This document shows positions 7,521-15,062 of a stretch of 21,990 nucleotides of DNA, in pieces (positions within the stretch are counted from its first letter, which is position 1; each line of letters opens with the position of its first letter). A program made the position numbers and the translations under genes. The notes beneath the pieces were generated by a model, which did no database searches, was not told the DNA's origin, and saw only the letters and a program-made list of their open reading frames with translations. Source of the stretch: Candidatus Poribacteria bacterium (GTDB lineage Bacteria > Abyssobacteria > SURF-5); NCBI GenBank assembly GCA_016215705.1, contig JACRIR010000093.1, forward strand, positions 1 to 21,990. The letters run 5' to 3'.

Positions 7521-8504
7521 TTACCTGGCAGGCGGAACCTCGAACTCGTAGTGATAGCTGCGCTTTCCTGAAAAATCGTTCAACCACACGCTGTATCTGC
7601 CCGACGCGCCTGTTGGAGGAAGGGAATAAAGGGCGCCGGCGCTTGTGAGAGGACCGATGACCAGATCGAGCACAACTGCATCGCCTGGTTCAACCTGTTT
7701 CGGTAGTGGGGACTTCGACTCCTCCGTGACAAACCTCGCCAATGGCACATCGGCCCAATAATCGCCGATGCGATAGTAGCGTTGTGCGGATATGATCAGG
7801 TCGGCCTCCTCGGGTTTGTCCGGCATATCCATGTTGACTCTGAATGTACCCCACCCTTCATTGTTGATCGCGAGATGCACACCGAGCGCCTGTCCTTCCG
7901 GAACCCGCGCATCGTACTCCTGATGCCATATCTTCGGTTCACCGGTCAGGTAGCCGAACCACGCCGTAAAGCTGCCAACGACAATCAAAGCCGTGACCGC
8001 TATCAGCGTCACCAAAACTATAATCCCCAAGCGGGACTGCCACAGAGTGATTACGGCAGAGAGCAACACGAGCAGAAATGCGCCGAAAAACAGATAGGCG
8101 CCATATCTCAGCGCGGAGAGGTCCATCGGAACGCCGGCCTTCAGAAGCAACCCCCGGACGGACGGATAGAAAAGAACAAAACCCGCCATAAGTATTTCCA
8201 TCAAGAGAACAAAATAAAGGGCGCGAGTCAGCCGAAGATCTGTAAGAAGAGGCAGCAAGAACAAGGCAGCCACTACTATGGGGAATGCCCAGACATTGTG
8301 TGGAAAAGCTCCTGATTCCACCAGCGAGGCGGTCAGTTGTCTGAACGTGACAAGCCCGCCTTTGGCCTCAGATTCAAGCCACGGCGCAAACGGAGAAACG
8401 GCAAGAGCACAAACAGCAAGTATCGCAAGAAGGCGTGGAAACGCAAGAAAACCTTCGCCCTCTCTGTGTCTTGTCTTTCTGAAAAAGCCCGCCTTTTCGG
8501 CCAT
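7521..8504 (-). CDS. Unrecognised membrane protein with a C-terminal beta-type domain
   Basis: A 327-residue protein (start at 8504). It opens with a short charged segment, then has hydrophobic helices near residues 19-38, 70-89, 93-112, 134-154 and 159-182. A soluble region of about 140 residues follows. That part (for example LGVHLAINNEGWGTFRVNMDMP, paraphrased here as an Asn-Glu-Gly-Trp turn between beta strands) looks like a beta-sandwich with late acidic and aromatic strands, ending FEVPPAR. I do not recognise a family. The ATG at 8504 has GGGG about 6 bases upstream; an earlier in-frame start at 8603 would place promoter-like AT-rich sequence in the coding region. It stands alone, convergent with the HIT gene and diverging from rlmB. 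Confidence 0.65.
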   Translation of the reverse strand: MAEKAGFFRKTRHREGEGFLAFPRLLAILAVCALAVSPFAPWLESEAKGGLVTFRQLTASLVESGAFPHNVWAFPIVVAALFLLPLLTDLRLTRALYFVLLMEILMAGFVLFYPSVRGLLLKAGVPMDLSALRYGAYLFFGAFLLVLLSAVITLWQSRLGIIVLVTLIAVTALIVVGSFTAWFGYLTGEPKIWHQEYDARVPEGQALGVHLAINNEGWGTFRVNMDMPDKPEEADLIISAQRYYRIGDYWADVPLARFVTEESKSPLPKQVEPGDAVVLDLVIGPLTSAGALYSLPPTGASGRYSVWLNDFSGKRSYHYEFEVPPAR

Positions 8505-8622
8505 CGAATTCCCCGAATTTAGCCCGGTCGCAAGCTTCCTCCGGCGCACCACTACAGCATAACAATAGCCTAGCATAATACTATAAAATTTGTCCAGTCT
8601 CACAATCGGCTTAAGCTTTTTC

Positions 8623-8651
8623 TTGATTTTTTAGGCGCAAAACGCTAGAGT
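8623..8651 (+). promoter_or_regulatory. Possible weak promoter for rlmB
   Basis: TTGATT (8623-8628), a 17-base spacer and TAGAGT (8646-8651) match the sigma70 consensus at 8 of 12 positions. The leader to the start at 8809 would be about 150 bases and contains a small hairpin (GGCGAC/GTCGCC near 8710-8728). Confidence 0.3.
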
Positions 8652-8808
8652 TGTGCGACGAACCGGATGAACAAACCGTATCATGAAGCGATCCCATAAT
8701 CCTTCGTAGGGCGACTGGCCGGGTCGCCACCACAACTGGAATGCGGGTCATCATAATAGAACAATTTGCGGAACAACCTCTCTTGGGATGTTCCCGGATA
8801 GGGGATTA

Positions 8809-9567
8809 ATGAACGAAGCAGGATATATCTACGGACGCCGGACAGTGGCGGAGACGCTCCGATCATCTGCAAGCCGTGTGAACAAGGTTCTCATAGCGGA
8901 AGGAGCGCATGGCGACGTAATTGATGAAATCCGCCGGTTGGCCAACCAGAACAGAGTGGTAATGAAGTTCATGCCCCGGCGGGCCCTTGAAAAATATGCG
9001 CCCGAGGCAGTGCATCAAGGTGTGATCGCTTCGGTGACGCCGGTCGACTACGCCGAGCCGGAAGAAGTGATGCAGGCGCGCAAAGGTGAAAAGCCGGCCC
9101 TGGTAGTCGTGCTTGACGGCATCACGGACCCGCAGAACTTCGGCGCAATACTCAGGACCGCCGAAGCAGCGGGCGCAAGCGGCGTAATGATTCCTCGTCA
9201 CAGGTCGGTGGCGCTGACTTCGGTTGTAGCCAAGCATTCGGCCGGCGCCGTCCAGTATATTCCGGTCGCAAGAGTGGCAAACACCGCAATGACAGTCGAC
9301 CACCTGAAGGAAAACGGAGTGCAGGCGGTCGGAACGGCGGGTGACGCGGAAAGAACGATCTACGAAATCGATTTCTTGTTGCCAACGGCAATAATCATTG
9401 GAAGCGAGGGCACAGGGCTGAGGCCATTGGTTCGCCGCAAATGCGATCACATGGCGCGCATCCCGATGTTGGGGAAGATTTCCTCACTCAATGCAAGCGT
9501 GGCTGCAGCAGTAATTCTTTATGAGGCCGTCCGACAGAGAGTCGGTTCAGCCGGACAGCCCACCTAG
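8809..9567 (+). CDS. rlmB: RlmB/TrmH-family rRNA 2'-O-methyltransferase
   Basis: A 252-residue SpoU-class methyltransferase that probably makes Gm2251 in 23S rRNA using S-adenosylmethionine. It has an N-terminal substrate-binding domain starting YIYGRRTVAETL, then the trefoil-knot motifs: DGITDPQNFGAILRTAEAAG (motif 1), IIIGSEGTGL (motif 2) and ISSLNASVAAAVILYEAVRQR (motif 3; the last residues are abbreviated from the full stretch). I prefer the ATG at 8809, which has AGGGG five to six bases upstream, over the ATG at 8788. The gene ends in a CTAG palindrome that also provides the stop of the convergent response regulator, so the two genes overlap by 4 bases. The exact methylation site is not provable here; TrmH-like tRNA activity is the alternative. 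Confidence 0.9.
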   Translation: MNEAGYIYGRRTVAETLRSSASRVNKVLIAEGAHGDVIDEIRRLANQNRVVMKFMPRRALEKYAPEAVHQGVIASVTPVDYAEPEEVMQARKGEKPALVVVLDGITDPQNFGAILRTAEAAGASGVMIPRHRSVALTSVVAKHSAGAVQYIPVARVANTAMTVDHLKENGVQAVGTAGDAERTIYEIDFLLPTAIIIGSEGTGLRPLVRRKCDHMARIPMLGKISSLNASVAAAVILYEAVRQRVGSAGQPT

Positions 9568-10352
9568 AGTCCCAGATTGCCAATCTCGTTCTCGAAATCC
9601 GTCGGAGCAACATGAAGGAGCCACCCTCTCCCCCGCGGCTCTTCCCGGATAAGCCCCACATTTTCGACTGCTTCACGATTTACTGATAGAACACGTCCGC
9701 TGAGTGGGGCGCGAAGATTAAAGACTCGCATATTCGCGTTCGTTATCGCCCCGAACGGGAAGCCTTGAAAAACACTTGCGCCAGTTGCCGAAATCTCGAT
9801 GCTCAACGGTTCGCCGATATCGCGCAGAAAACTCTCCTCAACGCCGAAATACATCGTTCCGTCAGAGAGTATTCGCGCATATGTCTGATTGAAGAAACTC
9901 CGATATTCTCTGAGTTTCGCCCCATCAACGGGGCCTCCGGAGAGCGACTCCTCAGCCGCCTTCACAGACGCTCTCCCTATACGGGCGGCATTCTTGACAA
10001 CGTTGCGTAACTCCTCTCTTGTGAAAGGCTTGGCGATGTAGTCGAAGGCCCCCTTGCGCAGAGCCTGCAAGGCCGTCCGCATCGTGGCGTAGCCGGTGAT
10101 CATTATGACCTTCGTTTGAGGGTCTGTCTGACTGATGCGATCTATGAACTGCAGCCCGTCAATATTAGGCATCATCAGATCGGTAATCACAATGTCGTAG
10201 CTCTTCCGGCCCATGAGGTCAAGCCCCTCAGTGGCTGACAGAACGGCGTCAACAAGAAATTCATGCTCCTCGTCCGTCTTGAGAACTTTGCGAACGCTTT
10301 GCAGCACAACTTCTTCGTCGTCAACGACTAGAACATTGATTATTGCAGGCAT
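9564..10352 (-). CDS. Response regulator: CheY receiver fused to a GcvH-like domain
   Basis: A 262-residue two-domain protein. Residues 1-125 are a receiver domain with acidic pair Asp11-Asp12, phosphoacceptor Asp58 (ITDLMMP), Thr86 and Lys108. Residues about 165-262 resemble the glycine-cleavage H protein: YFGVEESFLRDIGEPLSIEI, then APLSGRVLSVN, then an EEPRGRGWLLHVAPTD stretch close to the conserved H-protein C-terminus. By alignment to PxSG, the lipoyl-lysine position is Met208, so lipoylation in the normal place is not possible. No DNA-binding domain is present, so the output is probably protein interaction or an altered carrier function. The gene is last in the kinase-HK-RR cassette, 15 bases after the histidine kinase. 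Confidence 0.85.
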   Translation of the reverse strand: MPAIINVLVVDDEEVVLQSVRKVLKTDEEHEFLVDAVLSATEGLDLMGRKSYDIVITDLMMPNIDGLQFIDRISQTDPQTKVIMITGYATMRTALQALRKGAFDYIAKPFTREELRNVVKNAARIGRASVKAAEESLSGGPVDGAKLREYRSFFNQTYARILSDGTMYFGVEESFLRDIGEPLSIEISATGASVFQGFPFGAITNANMRVFNLRAPLSGRVLSVNREAVENVGLIREEPRGRGWLLHVAPTDFENEIGNLGL

Positions 10353-10367
10353 CGGCTACCCTCCGAT

Positions 10368-11888
10368 TCAGGTTGCCGCGTCAGCGGCGGGCCGGGCGGA
10401 TTTCTCCCACGGCATGAAAATCCGAAATGTCGTTCCTTCCCCAAGTTTCGACTCAACTTCGAGTCGTCCTCCATGCTGGTTTATTATGCTCCAACTCACG
10501 GCCAGGCCAATCCCCATCGACTTTCCTCCCTTGGTCGAGAAGAACGGCTCGAATATCTGAGGCAGATGTTCGGCGGAAATCCCGCGGCCGTTGTCCTTGA
10601 CGGTCACCTCAACCTCACGGGTACGGGGAAGCACGGCGGAGGCGATCACTATCTTGCCGCCGTCAGGCATTGCCTCGCATGCGTTCACCAGCAGGTCCAA
10701 CACCACTTGTTCCAATTGAACAGGGTCGGCTGTCACGGCCGGCAGATTCTCTCGGAGTTCGGTCTCGATGGTGACATTGCGGAAGACTGCCTGTTTCGAG
10801 ACAAACTTGACGGTATGAGACAGGACCTCGTTCATGTCGACCGGCTCGAAATTGGGCTTGTCCTGCCGCGAGAAGTCCAACAGTTGCCTGACGATTTCGC
10901 GGCATCGGATAGCTTCTCGCCGGATGACTCGGTAATCCGGCAAAAGCGGATCGTTAGCCTGAGCGTTGTCGACCAGGTCCTCGGCAAACGTGAGAATACC
11001 CGTCAGTGGGTTATTGATCTCATGGGCGACTGAGGCGGAAAGTTTTCCGATGGAAGCCAGTTTTTCGATCATGATTAACTGTCGCTGGCTCGATAGCAGC
11101 TTCTCCTGCATCTTGTTGAATGCGCGGGAAAGCTCTCCAAGCTCTGCTTCACCGACAGGGATGACATGACCCATCTCGCCGTCGGCCACTCGACGCGTTC
11201 CGTCCAATAGGTCCTTCACCGGTCTCGAAACCCACCTACGGATAAGAAGAAGCACAACCAGCGAAGTCGCCAACGCAATCAGGATCGAAAGCATGATAAG
11301 ACGCTTGTGAGATTGGCTCAATGACTCGTCGATGCTCGCATACGAGACATCCAACTGCATAATCCCCAGCACCGTCTCATCGGCCCTGTGCACATGGCAG
11401 GCCCCGCCATAGCATTCGGGGGCATTGTAGATCGGAAGCCAGACCTTGGCGACTTTCGACTCTTCGCTGAGATGAAAGTGCGCGCTGGCAGGCAATCGCT
11501 TCAATGGCGCCTCTTTGTTGATGTGACACCCGGAGCACCGCGCATCGTCTATGGGAATCGACAGGCCGTGCGGAGAATCACTCGAGTAAACAGGTTTTCC
11601 GGCGTGGGTAACCAACGTGGCTGACCTGATATCATATTCCGTCACGAGCTGCCTGATAGCAGACTCTATCTCGCCTCGCCGATTCTCAAGCATGCTGTAG
11701 TGAAGAACACGCTCGAGAGACTTGCACATGTTGAGACATGTCCGAACAAATATATCCATAGACTCCTTGCGCTGGCTCATCAGACTAAAAATCGTGAACG
11801 AGCCTGACGAGACGACCAGCAACGCTGCTACCATAATGGCAAGGCGAATGCCTATGCCGATACGTTTCTTGATGCGCAAGAGTCCCAA
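10368..11888 (-). CDS. Sensor histidine kinase with periplasmic CxxCH motifs
   Basis: A 506-residue membrane kinase. Transmembrane helices lie near 14-36 and 197-216, enclosing a periplasmic domain of about 160 residues. In it, Cys118-Ser-Gly-Cys121-His122 is a classic c-type heme motif, and Cys159-x4-Cys164-His165 fits the rarer CX4CH form. A HAMP domain follows (about 217-270), then HisKA with His289 (SVAHEINNP) and a HATPase with the N box (VNACEA, 402-406), DNGRG (432-436), FEPFF and GIGLAVS. The start is TTG at 11888, supported by AGGA 8 bases upstream; the next in-frame ATG (11834) would cut into the first helix. It lies 5 bases after the kinase-fold gene and 15 before the response regulator, its likely partner. 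Heme attachment is inferred, not shown. Confidence 0.9.
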   Translation of the reverse strand: MGLLRIKKRIGIGIRLAIMVAALLVVSSGSFTIFSLMSQRKESMDIFVRTCLNMCKSLERVLHYSMLENRRGEIESAIRQLVTEYDIRSATLVTHAGKPVYSSDSPHGLSIPIDDARCSGCHINKEAPLKRLPASAHFHLSEESKVAKVWLPIYNAPECYGGACHVHRADETVLGIMQLDVSYASIDESLSQSHKRLIMLSILIALATSLVVLLLIRRWVSRPVKDLLDGTRRVADGEMGHVIPVGEAELGELSRAFNKMQEKLLSSQRQLIMIEKLASIGKLSASVAHEINNPLTGILTFAEDLVDNAQANDPLLPDYRVIRREAIRCREIVRQLLDFSRQDKPNFEPVDMNEVLSHTVKFVSKQAVFRNVTIETELRENLPAVTADPVQLEQVVLDLLVNACEAMPDGGKIVIASAVLPRTREVEVTVKDNGRGISAEHLPQIFEPFFSTKGGKSMGIGLAVSWSIINQHGGRLEVESKLGEGTTFRIFMPWEKSARPAADAAT

Positions 11889-11893
11889 AGAAG

Positions 11894-12871
11894 CTATCCT
11901 CGCGTAACGCCGGGCATTTCATCTAATGCCGAGCTGACATCAGAAATAATTTGAGCCATTGACTCATAGAATCGTGTCGTGCTAACCGTGAAATGCAGTA
12001 GTATGTCGTTCAGTCGGTCGGGAATATACGGAAAAAGTTTCTGAAGATTCATGATTCTGTGTTCATAAAACGCGGAAGCATCGCCGGGCGTCAGCCTATT
12101 CCTGACGGATTCAGGAAACTCAGTCGATTGAAATACTTCGCGAAACGTTACCATCCCCATGCCCACACAAAACTGCAAAATATTGCCGATGCTCCAGATG
12201 TCCAGGTCTGAGAAATCCTGCGCCAGGTCAAAATCGATCCAGCGATATTGCCCCGTGTCCTGTTCAACCAGAATATGATCATTTCGGATATCCCCGTGGC
12301 ACAGCCCATTCTCGTGCAGGAACCGCACCGCCTTAAAGCATTCATTCAGATTCCGCAAGATTTCGGGAAACACTGTGTGGAAGTACTCTTCGTGCGACAT
12401 CTTCATCTCAAATATCATGTTGTAGAGATTCTTGCCCCTTATGATGTCCAGGGCGCGAACTTCATTGCCACTGCCGTCAAATAGGGCGCGTCCCTGCATG
12501 AAGTACGGGTTGCCTCGGACGAGTTCCAGCACCTGGCCTTCTTTGTGCGGATTCCTGTAGCACCGAATTCTCAGAGGTCCTATCCGCATGTGGAACTCTT
12601 CGCGGTGCGCCAGCTTCACGATTTGACGGACACCGGTCTTGAGGTCAATCGCCTTCTTCACCCAATACTTCGGCTCGTCGCTCAAGCCGAATCGCGCCTC
12701 ATAGATGTAACCTGTCACAAGGAAATATTGCCCGTCCAGTCGGATTACGTGCCCACGGCTGATATTCATGAATTCAGTGGTGTCCGTGATGACTTCGAGA
12801 CGATCGGGAACGAGCCCGTCGGTCACCTGCATGATTCGCTCACGGAGCCACGTCTGGTCGCACTCGTTCAT
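11894..12871 (-). CDS. Kinase-fold (Ser/Thr kinase-like) protein
   Basis: A 325-residue soluble protein with a protein-kinase-like core. The catalytic loop is His192-Gly-Asp194-Ile-Arg-Asn197 (HGDIRNDHILV), and the metal-binding motif is Asp213-Phe-Asp215 (WIDFDL) in place of DFG. SDLDIWSIGNIL follows, matching the subdomain IX Asp-x-Trp-x-x-Gly. A candidate ATP lysine is Lys86 (QIVKLAHREEF), with no clear glycine-rich loop. Residues 1-60 contain a strand-rich segment I do not recognise. No membrane helix is seen. It is the first gene of the cassette, 5 bases from the histidine kinase, with a likely promoter at 12953-12982. Protein kinase activity is plausible; small-molecule phosphotransfer (APH-like) is the alternative. 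Confidence 0.8.
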   Translation of the reverse strand: MNECDQTWLRERIMQVTDGLVPDRLEVITDTTEFMNISRGHVIRLDGQYFLVTGYIYEARFGLSDEPKYWVKKAIDLKTGVRQIVKLAHREEFHMRIGPLRIRCYRNPHKEGQVLELVRGNPYFMQGRALFDGSGNEVRALDIIRGKNLYNMIFEMKMSHEEYFHTVFPEILRNLNECFKAVRFLHENGLCHGDIRNDHILVEQDTGQYRWIDFDLAQDFSDLDIWSIGNILQFCVGMGMVTFREVFQSTEFPESVRNRLTPGDASAFYEHRIMNLQKLFPYIPDRLNDILLHFTVSTTRFYESMAQIISDVSSALDEMPGVTRG

Positions 12872-12952
12872 TATAGCATCCCAGGAAGAGAATAGTTGCG
12901 CGCAAAATAAGATTCATAGAGAATTGCCAAATCGCTGGAATCCCGGCGGGGG

Positions 12953-12982
12953 ATTATAGCAGGACTTTGGAGCAAATAGCAA
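12953..12982 (-). promoter_or_regulatory. Extended -10 promoter for the kinase/HK/RR cassette
   Basis: On the minus strand: TTGCTA (12977-12982), an 18-base spacer and TATAAT (12953-12958) preceded by TGC, an extended -10 element. The predicted transcription start is about 75 bases ahead of the start codon at 12871. It lies between the REP-like hairpin and the cassette, so the cassette can be transcribed apart from dsr. Confidence 0.55.
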
Positions 12983-13001
12983 AACTTCGGAGGGAAAGCG
13001 T

Positions 13002-13035
13002 CATGTAGGAGCGGTTTGCGAACCGCTCCTACATG
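13002..13035. repeat. REP-like perfect hairpin between dsrP and the regulatory cassette
   Basis: Two perfect 15-base arms (13002-13016 and 13021-13035) flank the loop TGCG. The arm contains GTAGGAGCGGTT, the type of sequence seen in repetitive extragenic palindromes. There is no T-run on either side, so it is not a standard intrinsic terminator, but such hairpins can stabilise or end upstream transcripts. It lies 80 bases after the dsrP stop. The rest of the 243-base gap (12872-13114) holds the promoter at 12953-12982 and nothing else I can name. Confidence 0.85.
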
Positions 13036-13114
13036 CAAATCCAAATCGCGAAATGATCTCAAGAAGAAAGATTCTCGGGGCGTACGACCGAATGCCGGTT
13101 TCTCTATGACAGCA

Positions 13115-14269
13115 TCAGGCCGCCTCTTCCTTCACTGAAATTGCCACCTTGTACAGAACGGTGAGAATCAAAAAGCCTATTCCGCAGACACCGAGCGTGA
13201 TCATAATCTCGGGTCCCGTGGGTGAGTATTCGGTTATTCTCTCAAGGGGGTTCGGTATGAATCCGCCTACTACAAGGCCCATCCCCTTATCAATCCATGT
13301 TGATGCAAAAACTGAAAGACAAGCCAAAGCGAGCACGCTCTCGTTCTTCCGCGTGCCCGGATTGACCAGCAGAGCGATTGCGACAATAGCGAGCACACCG
13401 GCCACGCGCATCCAAGGGACCAATCTTCCATGCCCTTCAAGACCAAAGAAGAGATACTCGAGCGAGTGCTTGTGAGCGGGTATTCCACTGTAGAAAGCGG
13501 TAAACAGCTCGAGACCCACGAAAAAAACGTTGAGAATCATTCCGTAGGTAACAATCTTCGCCAACGTCTGGATCGGCTCTTTGCCCGGGTCAAACCTGGA
13601 GAGCTTTCGCACCAGGAGACACAAGATAATGAGAAGCGACGGCCCGGATGCGAACGCCGACGCGAGGAAGCGCGCCGCCATGATGGCGGTAAGCCAGAGA
13701 TGCCTTCCTGGAAGGCCGGCATAAAGAAAGGCCGTGACCGTATGAATGCTGACTGCCCATGGGATCGAGAGGTATATCAAGGGCTTGACCCATGCAGGAG
13801 GATGAACTCCGTTGCGTTCCGCCTGCAAGGTGTTCCAGCCGATTATGATATTGAGAAACAGATATCCGCTCAGCACCGTTAAGTCCCAGAACATGACCGA
13901 ATTGGGAGTCGGATATAGCATAACATTAAGGGCGCGGAACGGCTGCCCCATATCCACGAATACAAAAAGCATGCACATGATCACCGATGGAACGGCCAGA
14001 AACTCGCCCAAAATAGTAATTTTGCCGAACGCTTTGTAGTCGTGCAAGTAGTACGGCAAAACGACCATAACTGCCGAGGCCGCTACGCCGACAAAAAATG
14101 TCAACTGGGCAATGTACAAGCCCCATGAGATATCTCTGCTGAGCCCCGTCAATCCCAGGCCATAGCTCAACTGACGGAGGTAGAAGAAGAAGCCTACCCC
14201 GATAAGGGCGAGCAGGAAGAACACCCACACATAGTACCTTCGACTTCCGACAAGCGCCTTTTCTAACAT
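13115..14269 (-). CDS. dsrP: DsrP, NrfD-like membrane subunit of DsrMKJOP
   Basis: A 384-residue integral membrane protein with about ten helices, of the NrfD/PsrC type. It probably exchanges electrons with the quinone pool and passes them to DsrO. Recognisable stretches include SRRYYVWVFFLLALIGVG at the N-terminus, LSRDISWGLYIAQLTFFVG and GLVVGGFIPNPLERITEYSPT near the end; the last is a typical NrfD-family loop. The start at 14269 has GAGG six bases upstream and gives MLEKALVGSRRYYVW; an earlier frame start at 14344 would run into dsrO. The gene is 7 bases after dsrO and last of the dsrTMKJOP operon. Confidence 0.93.
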   Translation of the reverse strand: MLEKALVGSRRYYVWVFFLLALIGVGFFFYLRQLSYGLGLTGLSRDISWGLYIAQLTFFVGVAASAVMVVLPYYLHDYKAFGKITILGEFLAVPSVIMCMLFVFVDMGQPFRALNVMLYPTPNSVMFWDLTVLSGYLFLNIIIGWNTLQAERNGVHPPAWVKPLIYLSIPWAVSIHTVTAFLYAGLPGRHLWLTAIMAARFLASAFASGPSLLIILCLLVRKLSRFDPGKEPIQTLAKIVTYGMILNVFFVGLELFTAFYSGIPAHKHSLEYLFFGLEGHGRLVPWMRVAGVLAIVAIALLVNPGTRKNESVLALACLSVFASTWIDKGMGLVVGGFIPNPLERITEYSPTGPEIMITLGVCGIGFLILTVLYKVAISVKEEAA

Positions 14270-14276
14270 AGCCACC

Positions 14277-15062
14277 TCACACGATATAGTAGACTTGGGG
14301 ATTCGTCCCGAGTTCAGGTTTGCGCCGAATGCTGAAATTCGCACTAAGAATTTGTCTTACCTGCGAATCGGCGTCTTCCATGTCGCCAAAGACCATCGCC
14401 TTCTGCGGGCACACCTCGACACACGCGGGAATCTGCCCTCGAGCAAGCCGCTCATTGCAGAAATTGCATTTCTCGACGACTCCCTGCGTCCGTGTCGGGA
14501 ATTCCTGGTTCAACTCCTTGATGAAAGGACGCGGGTCCCTCCAGTTGAAACTGCGGGAACCATAGGGGCACGCGGCCATACAGAACCTGCATCCGATGCA
14601 CCGATGGAAGTCCATCATCACGATCCCGTCTTTTCTCTTCCATGTAGCCTTGGTTGGACAAACTCGCACGCACGGCGGATTCTCGCAATGATTGCAGAGC
14701 ACCACAACAGGCTTGTTCTTCAAGGTCTCAACCATGTGCTCGTTTTCGTCGCTCGGGAACGCATGTTCGTACTGCTCGTTCCATATCCATTTGATCTCAT
14801 CTTTCGGATTGCCGAAATCCGGAACGTTGTGGACGCGATGGCATGCCTCCCTGCACTTTGTGCACCCGTTGGGCGCTTCCAGACATTTCTTCAGATCGAC
14901 GACCATCGCCCACTTGCTTCCAACCAGGGCCGCCTCACCGGCCAGAACCTGCGCAGCCCCGGTCTCGTCTTCCGAGAGCGCAACGACAGCCGCCTTGCCT
15001 CCCGCCCCGAGGACCGTGGCAAGACCGGCTATCCTCAAGAATTCTCTCCTGTTGACGTTCAT
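14277..15062 (-). CDS. dsrO: DsrO, periplasmic ferredoxin-like subunit
   Basis: A 261-residue iron-sulfur protein of the DsrMKJOP complex. The N-terminus has a twin-arginine export signal (NRREFLRIAGL), so it should be folded with its clusters and exported to the periplasm. Cysteine groups typical of four-cluster ferredoxin subunits are seen: CTKCREAC, CNHCENPPCVRVC, CIGCRFCMAAC and CNFCNERLARGQIPACVEVC. It would carry electrons between DsrJ or DsrP. The ATG at 15062 overlaps the dsrJ stop by one base (TGATG), implying translational coupling; a GTG at 15065 is the alternative start. GGAG lies 8 bases upstream of the ATG. Confidence 0.93.
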   Translation of the reverse strand: MNVNRREFLRIAGLATVLGAGGKAAVVALSEDETGAAQVLAGEAALVGSKWAMVVDLKKCLEAPNGCTKCREACHRVHNVPDFGNPKDEIKWIWNEQYEHAFPSDENEHMVETLKNKPVVVLCNHCENPPCVRVCPTKATWKRKDGIVMMDFHRCIGCRFCMAACPYGSRSFNWRDPRPFIKELNQEFPTRTQGVVEKCNFCNERLARGQIPACVEVCPQKAMVFGDMEDADSQVRQILSANFSIRRKPELGTNPQVYYIV

